DNA of 7,434 nucleotides, taken from positions 1 to 7,434 of the forward strand of contig PXDP01000457.1 of assembly GCA_003565035.1 (NCBI GenBank). The letters run 5' to 3'. The notes below the pieces were generated by a model. That model made no database searches and was not told where the DNA came from. It was given only the letters and a program-made list of their open reading frames with translations. Every line of letters begins with the position of its first letter. Position 1 is the first letter of the stretch. Origin of the DNA: PVC group bacterium (GTDB lineage Bacteria; Verrucomicrobiota; Kiritimatiellia; SS1-B-03-39; UBA6053). A program made the translations under genes and the position numbers. Of this stretch, positions 1 to 6,511 are shown piece by piece.

Positions 1-391
1 GTTCCTGGTATTCCGTCTTCGGCAGCACCCCGCGCAGACCCTCATAGTCGGCCTCGATGGACTCCATGGCCTCCAAAATCGCCTTGGAGCGGTCCGCGCC
101 GTCCGGGAGGGACACCAGGTGATCAAACTGAGCATTGGGACGCAGGAAGATGGCCCCCTTGCCGGAGAAGTCTTCCTTGGTCAGGGCCCGCGTCTTGCCG
201 CCGCGTGTGGGCAGGTTGGCGGTGATCTGTTCCCGTGCGCTCAGGAATCGGCTGTAAGCGTGTCGGAGAAAGATCAGGCCCATGACGGGCAGGAAGTACT
301 CGTTGCTCGCGTAGTTAGAATTGGCCCGCAGCGTGTCCGCCGCGTTCCAAAGCCGTTTCTCAATCGCTTCAATGTGTTCCAGTTGTGCCAA
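1..391 (-). CDS. hsdM: Type I restriction-modification methyltransferase subunit HsdM, N-terminal 130 residues (cut by the left edge)
   Basis: HsdM is the N6-adenine methyltransferase subunit of type I R-M systems. It works with the specificity subunit HsdS, and with HsdR for cleavage. Reading the minus strand from a TTG at 391 gives 130 open codons to the edge, matching the HsdM N-terminal helical domain (HsdM_N type). Residues 10-20 read IEKRLWNAADT, residues 31-44 read EYFLPVMGLIFLRH, and residues 74-86 read DFSGKGAIFLRPN; these are the family's typical blocks. The SAM-binding and NPPF/NPPY catalytic motifs lie beyond the edge. TTG is chosen because GGAG sits six bases upstream, the product begins where the family usually begins, and no in-frame ATG was found in the next ~80 upstream bases. 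The gene is separated from its upstream neighbour by 235 bp, so it is probably its own transcription unit. Completeness and HsdR/HsdS partners cannot be seen. Family identification is firm. Confidence 0.93.
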   Translation of the reverse strand, partial: MAQLEHIEAIEKRLWNAADTLRANSNYASNEYFLPVMGLIFLRHAYSRFLSAREQITANLPTRGGKTRALTKEDFSGKGAIFLRPNAQFDHLVSLPDGADRSKAILEAMESIEADYEGLRGVLPKTEYQE

Positions 392-397
392 GGAAAA

Positions 398-401
398 CTC
401 C
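398..401 (-). promoter_or_regulatory. Ribosome-binding site deciding the hsdM TTG start
   Basis: GGAG on the minus strand is followed by six bases (TTTTCC) and then TTG. It is the only good Shine-Dalgarno match near the N-terminus of the HsdM reading frame and supports TTG initiation. Confidence 0.6.
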
Positions 402-450
402 AGTTTGGTTGATACAAAAACAATGAACCCTGTATGCCGAAAGAATGGAA

Positions 451-500
451 ATTGTCCAGATTGAAGCGCAGGCTTCTGGTTTTGGAGAATCTTGGACAAT
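451..500. repeat. Imperfect inverted repeat in the 235-bp gap upstream of hsdM
   Basis: ATTGTCCAGATT at 451-462 pairs with AATCTTGGACAAT at 488-500. This gives a 12-bp stem with one bulged base and a 25-base loop. The perfect 8-bp cores ATTGTCCA and TGGACAAT have starts 42 bp apart, about four helical turns. It may be an operator pair for a dimeric or looping regulator, or a short interspersed palindromic element. A TGGACA inside the left arm (minus strand) could also serve as a -35 box, but the corresponding -10 is poor. The rest of the gap (392-626) holds only a short AAGATT direct repeat near 515-528 and no convincing terminator. Confidence 0.5.
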
Positions 501-626
501 GAGCCAACGAATTTTAAGATTAAGATTACAGGGAACAGGGTCTTGGATGTAGAAGTCCTGTTGGTCCCCAGCACCCTCTTCCATCACAAATAAACTAATC
601 AGGGGGAAAGCCTGTACAGATTCGGA

Positions 627-1841
627 TCAACCCCGCGTAGGATTTGTGGGCGCCGTCCGCATCGCCAGCACGCCCAGCGCCGCCACGCAGGCGGTGTCGG
701 ATCGCAGCACCCGCGCATGACATACCTGATCGACCACAAAATCGAGCGTCCCCGGTTCTGGAGATTGATTGCAGGCTTTGCGCACCTGGTCCACACGCCA
801 GCCGCCGGATTCGTCCCAAACCACGCCCGCCGTGCATCGCTCCGGGAAGGTCATGGCATACAGATAATACCCCCCTTCTAAAATATCTTCCAACAATTCG
901 TAAACACAATTGTGCATCTGCTCACTTTCCCGAATCACGGCGTCTGTCTCTTGCAGAGGTTTCAAGCCCCGCATCGTGGACAGCGGTGGAGACGGCAACG
1001 GCACTTTGTGGTATTTCAAGCGAGATTGATGACGGCGATTTGTGCGAATATCCTTTAATTGCAACTGTAAATGAGGGAAACTCCGGGGCGCGGGCAAGCG
1101 CATTCCCCCCTTTTCTTTGCCGGTGAAATATTCCTCAAAATACCCATAAATCGCCTCCTGACTCAAATCCGATTCCAGCACCTCCAAAAAACATCTGGGT
1201 GTGATCTCCTCCACCCATTCAGGGTTGTGGCAAAATGGAAGCAGTTGAACACCAAGCCGCTTCGCATGAGAAAGCAATGGCCAGAACGGTTTCCTGCCGC
1301 AGATCGGCAGCCACGCCTCCAAAGGCGCCTCATAGATGAGTTCGACATCCATTTTACGAAACAGATTTATCCACCGACGCTCGGAAGGAAGGTTCAACAG
1401 ATTCAAAAAACCGCTTTGCGGCCCGGACAAACGTCTCACGACCTGGAGAATGTTGCGCCCGGGATATTCAGAAGACCACGTGCCCCGCCTGACAAACAAT
1501 GCCGTCACCAGCCCGGGATTGTTCCGGCACAGGTCCAATGCCGCGTTTTTTCCCCGATGCAAAAATTCGATCCCCGCCCAGGGATCTTCGTAAAAGCAGA
1601 CATTGACCTCCGCCCACTCCGGCGGTGCATCCGCAAACAAAAGCCCCACTTCCGCTTCATGTGCGCCGCGCCCGAACTCAAACTTCGGATGAATCCTGAA
1701 AATACGGGTGCGTTGCCGATCCATCCGCCACGCTTCCGGTTTCGGCCAAATACGGATTTCATCACGGTACTCCCGGGTCTCCACTAGAAGCACATGATTT
1801 GAAAAAGACACCTTATTTTGAGATCCTTCAAGAAACATCAT
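627..1841 (-). CDS. PcfJ-like domain protein (gene F), 404 residues
   Basis: The C-terminal part resembles the PcfJ-like family, named after a protein of the conjugative plasmid pCF10 and of unknown biochemical function. The supporting motifs are ESEQMHNCV at about residues 305-313, the following GGYYLYAM strand at 323-330, TAGVVWD at 337-343, and VDQVRKACN at 350-358. This order (M-H-x-C-V, then a β-hairpin, then Q..x..N) is the family signature as I know it. Residues 1-290 are unrecognised: they look soluble, mixed α/β, rich in Trp and Arg, with no signal peptide or membrane helix. The gene starts 29 bp after gene E. The ATG at 1841 has no Shine-Dalgarno of its own but overlaps the stop of a five-codon ORF in an ATGA junction. 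A GTG at 1811 with GAAGGA twelve bases upstream is an alternative start. The last ~30 residues after the domain are also unrecognised. Conjugation is not implied, since no other transfer gene is present. Confidence 0.85.
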   Translation of the reverse strand: MMFLEGSQNKVSFSNHVLLVETREYRDEIRIWPKPEAWRMDRQRTRIFRIHPKFEFGRGAHEAEVGLLFADAPPEWAEVNVCFYEDPWAGIEFLHRGKNAALDLCRNNPGLVTALFVRRGTWSSEYPGRNILQVVRRLSGPQSGFLNLLNLPSERRWINLFRKMDVELIYEAPLEAWLPICGRKPFWPLLSHAKRLGVQLLPFCHNPEWVEEITPRCFLEVLESDLSQEAIYGYFEEYFTGKEKGGMRLPAPRSFPHLQLQLKDIRTNRRHQSRLKYHKVPLPSPPLSTMRGLKPLQETDAVIRESEQMHNCVYELLEDILEGGYYLYAMTFPERCTAGVVWDESGGWRVDQVRKACNQSPEPGTLDFVVDQVCHARVLRSDTACVAALGVLAMRTAPTNPTRG

Positions 1842-1855
1842 GAGAAACCGTGCAT
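1838..1855 (-). promoter_or_regulatory. Candidate five-codon coupling ORF between genes E and F
   Basis: On the minus strand, AAAGGAAG directly overlaps the stop codon of gene E and lies nine bases before an ATG. That ATG opens a five-codon frame (MHGFS) ending in TGA. The TGA shares its first two bases with the ATG of gene F, giving an ATGA junction. This would place a strong ribosome-binding site where gene F lacks one and suggests termination-reinitiation. It is too short to judge by composition and could be chance. Confidence 0.35.
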
Positions 1856-1870
1856 GTCGAAGGGCTTCCT

Positions 1871-3097
1871 TTATCGGTGCGAAAATCTCTCAAAACGGTT
1901 GCGAAGCCTTCGCGCATCAGATGGTGTCAGCCCCGCATACAGCGACAGTCCGGCATCCTGCCGCACAGGAGCCCCGGACAGCGATTTCGCCTCTTGCAGG
2001 ACTTCGAAATCCATCCGCTCCATGTCGGATAAAACGGTTCCGCTGAAATAGAACCATCCATCGGAAGCTCGTCCTCCTCCGAACACCAGCTCCGTTCGGT
2101 ATCGACATAAAAAATCGTTGACTTCATGGGTGAGGTTCTCTCGAATTTCCTTCTCCATCCAGCGGTCCACAACGACGCCCACGGTTATCCCGACCACCAC
2201 CCCGCCAAGGGTGCCCAGGGGACCCGCCTTGGTCCCCACCGCACCGCCCGCTGCCCCGCCTTTCGCCGCCGCGCCCGCAACCGCAATCGATTTGGACGCC
2301 GTCCCGACTCCTGCTCTTGTCAAAAAACCTGCACTCATCGCCGCACCCGTTTTCCCCATCACCCAACCTGCATCCGCTAAACCGGCCACCGTGCGCAAGG
2401 TCTGCCGACGATTCAGGTCCCGGCCGATTTTCTCCAATGACTTCGAAGAAACCTCGACTTGCAATCGACGCAACACCTCTTCATTCAGACCATCCTGCTC
2501 CATGGTCTGTCGGCGCATCTCCACCCCCACCGCCGCATACAATTGATTTCGACTGCCCCGGAGCGCCATCACATAATCACGCAGCACCACCTGTAGAATC
2601 GCTCTCATTTCCAGATCACTGAAATAGTGCGCCTCGAATTGATCTCTGATCTGACGCTCTACACGATCGGCTTGATGCCTCCGGCCGCGGACACGATCCC
2701 AACCATCGGACAGGCTCCCCCGCATCATCCTCATTTGAACCTGAAAACGCATCACATCCGCGACGAAGGCCGGCGTGTTTTCCTGCTGAGCAGTCAAAAT
2801 GACCCAAAGCACTTTCGAGGCCCGCAAATGTGCCCGTCGATTCCGCTCCCGGTATCGCACCAGTTCTTCATGGACCGACACCGAAAAGGCTTCACGCTCC
2901 GAACTTCGGTCCGCAATCGGTTCCTTTTCAGCCTTCACGGCGTCCGCCAGCGCCGGAACCTTCTCCGCCACATCCGGAATCGGCTTCTGCTTCATGTGGT
3001 GTAAACCCAACAATGTCAGACAGAAAATCAGCATGCAAAACTTTAGAGACTTCATGAAATGCAAGGTTTTGAGGTGGCGGATGAGGTCACTACGCAT
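1871..3097 (-). CDS. Membrane-anchored helical protein with Gly/Ala-rich hydrophobic hairpin (gene E), 408 residues
   Basis: I do not recognise a characterised family. Residues 15-33 form a signal anchor (MKSLKFCMLIFCLTLLGLH). Residues 40-235 are charged and helix-rich, with RVERQIRD at 145-152. Residues 240-310 are strongly hydrophobic and rich in Gly and Ala, with GxxxG-like spacing and a GPLGTLGG turn at 292-299, suggesting a glycine-zipper membrane hairpin. A charged helix (DRWMEKEIRENL) follows, then a C-terminal ~80-residue domain containing SDGWFYFSG. I have seen broadly similar uncharacterised bacterial proteins with such a hairpin before a charged helix, but cannot name the family. 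The ATG at 3097 overlaps the end of gene D by eight bases (ATGCGTAG), suggesting translational coupling. The ATG at 3055 (394 residues) would place the anchor right at the N-terminus, but neither start has a visible Shine-Dalgarno. Architecture and a faint residue pattern are shared with gene A. Confidence 0.85.
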   Translation of the reverse strand: MRSDLIRHLKTLHFMKSLKFCMLIFCLTLLGLHHMKQKPIPDVAEKVPALADAVKAEKEPIADRSSEREAFSVSVHEELVRYRERNRRAHLRASKVLWVILTAQQENTPAFVADVMRFQVQMRMMRGSLSDGWDRVRGRRHQADRVERQIRDQFEAHYFSDLEMRAILQVVLRDYVMALRGSRNQLYAAVGVEMRRQTMEQDGLNEEVLRRLQVEVSSKSLEKIGRDLNRRQTLRTVAGLADAGWVMGKTGAAMSAGFLTRAGVGTASKSIAVAGAAAKGGAAGGAVGTKAGPLGTLGGVVVGITVGVVVDRWMEKEIRENLTHEVNDFLCRYRTELVFGGGRASDGWFYFSGTVLSDMERMDFEVLQEAKSLSGAPVRQDAGLSLYAGLTPSDARRLRNRFERFSHR

Positions 3098-4049
3098 TGA
3101 CGTTGTCGTGAATTTTTCGGGGATTTTTCAGGTTGAACCGAAACTTACGGTAGGCAAAAAACTCTTTGATGAGCTTCAACCCCATGAGAATCGCTCCGCA
3201 TGCGATCAAGAAACGGGTCACGATCCACTTGCCCCAGTGTATGGGGGCGCCCGTTTCCAAATCCACATCGGGGAAAAAGGCCTGCCGGGTTTCACCGGCG
3301 ACTTTCTGAAGATCATCCTGCGCCTGACTCAGGCGATTGTTGACCACCACCAGGCCCCCGGCGGCCAAAGTCACGCCGGCTCCGGTTTTCAACACACGCG
3401 GATGCTGCTCAAGAAAATCGGCGACCCTTGCCGGCGAACGCGCCATTGCATCCAGCGTGCTCCGCTTGGCTCCCGCAGGCAGATTTGAAACCTGATCCAT
3501 ATGTCGCATCAGTCTCACCAGGTCCTGTTCCGGCAGCGCCCGGGCCAACGGAACCGCATCCGAACCCAGTTTTGCAAGCAAATCCGCGCCTGTACCCGGA
3601 TGACGGTTCATGACCATCACCGCGTTGTCTCCATATTGCTGAATGAGTGGAAGGGCACGGTCCCCTTCCCTGCGAATCACCGCCTCCGCACTTTGACGCA
3701 TGGCCGGGGACACGTTGTCCAAATTACGCGCGGCAATACGTCCACCCTGTTGAAGCGCCGAACTGTTGAGCAGGCCCGCGCCTTGCCGCCCGGCCTGATC
3801 GCCCAACGCATCGGCGCCGCGGCGACCGCCCTGTTCGACCGCGGCCTGTCCTCCCTGACGCGCACCTTTCCGCGTCGCTTCACGCGCCGTGCGCTCCGTG
3901 GCCTCCCGGCCACCCCGTCTTGCAATCCGCTCAGAGGTTTCGCGGCCCAGCCAGCGAACAATCCGCCCTTTGGCGGCCTCCACAGGCAAAGGCGGGGCCA
4001 AAATCAAAGCCAGCAAAAGCAGGGTTCCCGCACGTCCGAAAGTTTTCAT
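3090..4049 (-). CDS. Exported membrane protein with amphipathic helical repeats (gene D), 319 residues
   Basis: No characterised family is recognised. Residues 1-25 are a clear signal peptide: MKTF, a run of leucines, then PVEA with likely cleavage after the Ala at 25. Residues 30-110 are Arg/Gly/Ala/Gln-rich and repetitive (REAT, ARRGG, RQGGQ, RRGAD). Residues 120-190 carry short helical units of roughly 11-20 residues built on GD-A-x-x-hydrophobic (EGDRALPLIQQ, YGDNAVMVMNR, LGSDAVPLARA). Two hydrophobic segments follow, at about 221-237 (Gly/Ala/Val-rich) and 275-295 (WIVTRFLIACGAILMGLKLI), then a basic tail (YRKFRFNLKNPRK). The start at 4049 is chosen over an upstream ATG at 4103 because AAGGAGA lies seven bases before it and the signal peptide then begins correctly. 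Gene D starts 167 bp after gene C and its end overlaps gene E. Uncharacterised planctomycete-type proteins with comparable GD-A repeats come to mind, but this is memory, not a search. Confidence 0.87.
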   Translation of the reverse strand: MKTFGRAGTLLLLALILAPPLPVEAAKGRIVRWLGRETSERIARRGGREATERTAREATRKGARQGGQAAVEQGGRRGADALGDQAGRQGAGLLNSSALQQGGRIAARNLDNVSPAMRQSAEAVIRREGDRALPLIQQYGDNAVMVMNRHPGTGADLLAKLGSDAVPLARALPEQDLVRLMRHMDQVSNLPAGAKRSTLDAMARSPARVADFLEQHPRVLKTGAGVTLAAGGLVVVNNRLSQAQDDLQKVAGETRQAFFPDVDLETGAPIHWGKWIVTRFLIACGAILMGLKLIKEFFAYRKFRFNLKNPRKIHDNVNA

Positions 4050-4056
4050 CACACCG

Positions 4057-4063
4057 TCTCCTT
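4057..4063 (-). promoter_or_regulatory. Ribosome-binding site of gene D
   Basis: AAGGAGA on the minus strand lies seven bases before the ATG at 4049. It is the best Shine-Dalgarno in the window and decides the start against the upstream ATG at 4103. The gap it sits in (4050-4216) has no clear terminator. TTATAG about 40 bases upstream of the start is a possible -10 without a credible -35, so whether gene D has its own promoter stays open. Confidence 0.75.
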
Positions 4064-4216
4064 GTTGGGTTGAGTTTTCACGCATACCTATAAGAAGCGG
4101 CAATCGCTGAGGTCTTCCGGAAAAAAATACAATATTCTTTCGAACCCCCTTCGCACCGCTTCTACGGCGGACACGGTCGGCGCTCCCGTCCCTTTCCCTG
4201 TCTCAAAACAGCATGC

Positions 4217-4414
4217 CTACTCCCCGGGTCTGTACATCCACCCGTCCGGGGGCGCCGCCCCTTTTTTCCGAAACAAACTGCGCCAAAGCGGCTCCGGAGT
4301 GGCGCGAAACACACCGTAATTCGCGTTTCCGCCCTCCACACGGAAGGCGCGCGGGCGCCCCATCCGCTTCAGCAAACGGTCAATAAAGGTTTCGGGTGGG
4401 AAAAATTGAGTCAT
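4217..4414 (-). CDS. Small protein of unknown function (gene C), 65 residues
   Basis: A 65-codon frame starts 14 bases after the stop of gene B. It reads MTQFFPPETF, then a basic region (RLLKRMGRPRAFRVEGGNAN), then TPEPLWRSLFRKKG and an aromatic/Pro-rich tail ending WMYRPGE. It is basic and soluble, with no signal peptide or membrane helix and no family I recognise. The same frame stays open upstream to an ATG at 4498, but that start would overlap gene B by 70 bases, so the ATG at 4414 is preferred. Its ribosome-binding site is poor: AGG directly abuts the ATG and AAAAGATG lies further up, so translation may be coupled to gene B. The position in a tight gene train and a plausible aromatic-containing sequence favour a real gene. 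The alternative is a chance frame. Confidence 0.5.
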   Translation of the reverse strand: MTQFFPPETFIDRLLKRMGRPRAFRVEGGNANYGVFRATPEPLWRSLFRKKGAAPPDGWMYRPGE

Positions 4415-4428
4415 CCTGATGTCATCTT

Positions 4429-5448
4429 TTAGAGGGTTTGACTTTGAAGGGCAAGCGCCCAATCCCGAATTTCCCGGCGAAGGCGAAAGTTCCCCCATCC
4501 TTGCTCCTGCAAACGGGACACAAATTTCGCCAACTCCTGTTCATCCGGCGGACGGATCAAGACGCGTTCAAAGGCGCTTGCCACCCGAACTTCCAGGAAT
4601 TCTGGACCCAACTTCAGCGCTTTTTCAATTTGCCGGACCGAGAATCCCCTTTCCACAACCACATCCAGATGCGTTTCGATTTCCTCCGGCCGGACCTCCC
4701 GCTTCAACGCCCGTTCATACGCCTCGTGAATACGCTTTTCCGCCAGAAAAATTTTCCGTTCTTCGCTTTGCATCAGCGTACGTCTGGCCCTGCGAAGCGA
4801 CAAGCCTTCCTCCAACAGCTGTTTCGTCCAAACGGACTGTTCCAACTCCGAGGGGGCACGTCCCAGAAGATCCCGATAAAGTGCCGCAATCGTTTCCCGC
4901 GTCTCCCGGCGTCGATACTCCAGGGTATCCCGCAATTCCCTTCGCAGATTCCGATCACGCAACGCGCCGGAGCGTATGGGTTCCACACGCCCCGCAATTT
5001 CTTTGTCCGAAGGCTCGCGCAACAGTTCCTCCCGGTAAATGGCCCGGATTCGAAGTTCCGCCTGATGTACCTGGTACCGTTCATTTTCCCGCAGAATCCG
5101 TTTCATACGGTTCATATTCCATCCGGCAACTTCAAAACGGTGCAAGAGTCCACCCGTTTCCTCCACCGAAGGAGGCTGACCGGTTTGATCCGTCACCAGT
5201 TCTTGAATTCGATACGCCGAAGCCGCCAAAGAACGGAATTCCCGGCCCAATTCCTCCAGAGAAAGCCCCCCATGCACCATCCGGTCCCGCCCATACGCCA
5301 GCTCCAAATCCGCGGGTTCCCTCCGGTACGCCGCGCGGATGATTTCCCGAAGCGCGTCATCGCCCGCTCCCGACGGCTGTATCCCTGGCGCCTGTGCGCA
5401 TAGAAAATGCTGAAAGACCAAACAATAAACCAACAAGTTTTTTTTCAT
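4429..5448 (-). CDS. Secreted DUF4214-like helical repeat protein (gene B), 339 residues
   Basis: Residues 1-20 are a signal peptide (MKKNLLVYCLVFQHFLCAQA). The mature part is made of about six helical modules with a ~50-residue period, at roughly 34-76, 79-125, 132-178, 184-231, 237-283 and 285-334. The fourth matches DUF4214 best: IAALYRDLLGRAPSELE, a gap, GLSLRRARRTLMQSEE. The others keep the skeleton IxxxYxxxLxRxPxxxE ... GxSxxxxxxxLxxxxEx with decay. DUF4214 modules occur in secreted or surface bacterial proteins, often with other domains; their role is poorly known, and scaffolding or binding is an inference. The mature protein is very rich in Arg and Glu. The start at 5448 has AAGGA seven bases upstream and puts the signal peptide first; an upstream ATG at 5502 would bury it. 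The AAGGA overlaps the stop of gene A, so A and B are almost certainly co-transcribed. Confidence 0.9.
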   Translation of the reverse strand: MKKNLLVYCLVFQHFLCAQAPGIQPSGAGDDALREIIRAAYRREPADLELAYGRDRMVHGGLSLEELGREFRSLAASAYRIQELVTDQTGQPPSVEETGGLLHRFEVAGWNMNRMKRILRENERYQVHQAELRIRAIYREELLREPSDKEIAGRVEPIRSGALRDRNLRRELRDTLEYRRRETRETIAALYRDLLGRAPSELEQSVWTKQLLEEGLSLRRARRTLMQSEERKIFLAEKRIHEAYERALKREVRPEEIETHLDVVVERGFSVRQIEKALKLGPEFLEVRVASAFERVLIRPPDEQELAKFVSRLQEQGWGNFRLRREIRDWALALQSQTL

Positions 5449-5455
5449 GGGAGAG

Positions 5456-5460
5456 TCCTT
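5456..5460 (-). promoter_or_regulatory. Ribosome-binding site of gene B overlapping the stop of gene A
   Basis: The minus strand reads GATAAGGACTCTCCCATG. The TAA ends gene A, and AAGGA, sharing its two As, lies seven bases before the ATG of gene B. This fixes the start of B and indicates translational coupling. Confidence 0.75.
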
Positions 5461-6511
5461 ATCGCCGGGAGAGCATGATGGAAGCGGATGCATCCCTTTC
5501 AAGGGTGCGCCGGAGGTCCGCCAAAGCCGTTTGGGTTGCGTTCAAGCGGGAGATCGCCTCCTCATACGCCCGCTCATGTTCGGCGGCGCGGATTTCAAGC
5601 AGATGCTCCCGGGTGCCCAGCTCGATTTCCGCCACAAAATCAGTCCGCATGTCAAAGAGTTCCTTGACACTCCACAACAACAGGATTGCGCCAAAAATAT
5701 CTCCCGCGGGCAAAGGGCCGTCAATCGCCGCGGCCGAAGCCCCGGCTGCCGTTTTGGCCGTGATCTTCGTGGCGGCGGGAACCAATATTTTTTTGGAGGC
5801 CAAACGCACCTTGGCCCACATCGCCACCCGCACCGCGTCCGAAAGATCAAAGCCGATCCCCGCCATACTGATCACTGCGGAGGTTTGCAGATTTCGCAAG
5901 GCGTCCTCCATGTCAGGCAGAGGATAAATTTCCGGATTTCCCGCCCCGTGGTCCTTCATCTCCAAGAGGGTGTCGCGCAATCCGTCCCGCAGAACATCCC
6001 CGGAGAACAAAATCTCGCGCGCCAGACGATCCACACGAAACTGGACCTGTTGTTGGTACGCCGCGGTCCACCCGGACATCGGCGGCAGGATCTGCTCCAT
6101 CAAATACGCTTCCGCCTTCTCCCCGCCCCTCGCCAAATCCTTGACCTTCAGGGTCAGAAGTTTTCCAATGTCCAGAAAGGCGTGCATGGACTGTCCGGCC
6201 TCCCGCGCACTTTTGTGGACCCAATAAATATACAGCGGAAAGGTTTCGAGTTCCTCCATCTCCCGTTGAAAGTCCACGGCAATCCGCCGGAGGTCTTCCT
6301 CCGCCCGCTCCACATCCTCGAGCATGCGAAGCCGAAAAACATCCAACTCAACCGCAGGCGCAGGAACGGCGGAATGAACGGCGGAATTCCCCCCGGGCGG
6401 GTCTCGGTGAACCGACGCGGACACCGGCGCGGCAAGCCGCCCAATGGCGAGCCAAAGCAGGGCCAGAAAAATCAAAATTCGGATGATCCATTTCAGTGTC
6501 TTGGGTTGCAT
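5459..6511 (-). CDS. Membrane-anchored helical protein with C-terminal hydrophobic region (gene A), 350 residues
   Basis: No characterised family is recognised. Residues 6-26 form an uncleaved signal anchor (TLKWIIRILIFLALLWLAIG), followed by a Pro/Ala/Ser linker to about 53. Residues 55-205 are acidic and helix-rich, likely coiled coil around 60-90 (RMLEDVERAEEDLRRI), with RVDRLAREILFS at about 159-170. Residues 208-285 hold hydrophobic Ala/Gly-rich segments (ASKKILVPAATKITAKTAAG, then a GPLPAGD turn and IFGAILLLWSV), probably a membrane hairpin. A long charged C-terminal helix follows (about 290-345). The layout parallels gene E. The ATG at 6511 is chosen. AGAAGGA lies 22 bases before it but 13 before an in-frame TTG at 6520, so a start three codons earlier is possible. 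It is the first gene of the minus-strand train and diverges from the CRISPR array. Confidence 0.85.
   Translation of the reverse strand: MQPKTLKWIIRILIFLALLWLAIGRLAAPVSASVHRDPPGGNSAVHSAVPAPAVELDVFRLRMLEDVERAEEDLRRIAVDFQREMEELETFPLYIYWVHKSAREAGQSMHAFLDIGKLLTLKVKDLARGGEKAEAYLMEQILPPMSGWTAAYQQQVQFRVDRLAREILFSGDVLRDGLRDTLLEMKDHGAGNPEIYPLPDMEDALRNLQTSAVISMAGIGFDLSDAVRVAMWAKVRLASKKILVPAATKITAKTAAGASAAAIDGPLPAGDIFGAILLLWSVKELFDMRTDFVAEIELGTREHLLEIRAAEHERAYEEAISRLNATQTALADLRRTLERDASASIMLSRR

Noticed and set aside
119..412. Plus-strand 97-residue frame opposite hsdM
   Set aside because: The minus strand encodes unmistakable HsdM sequence, so this is an antisense shadow.
274..587. Minus-strand frames of 77 and 72 residues upstream of hsdM
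   Set aside because: They run through the intergenic inverted repeat into hsdM in the wrong frame and show no coding signal.
627..1841. Conjugative or integrative element based on the PcfJ-like domain
   Set aside because: No relaxase, coupling protein, integrase or attachment-site repeat is visible in the window.
1871..3097. Colicin-like pore-forming toxin
   Set aside because: The hydrophobic hairpin is suggestive, but it is internal and Gly/Ala-rich, no immunity gene is evident, and no colicin motif is recognised.
4419..5403. Long plus-strand frames (307 and 321 residues) opposite gene B
   Set aside because: They are low-complexity Pro/Arg/Phe-rich shadows. The minus strand has a signal peptide, DUF4214-like repeats and a good RBS.
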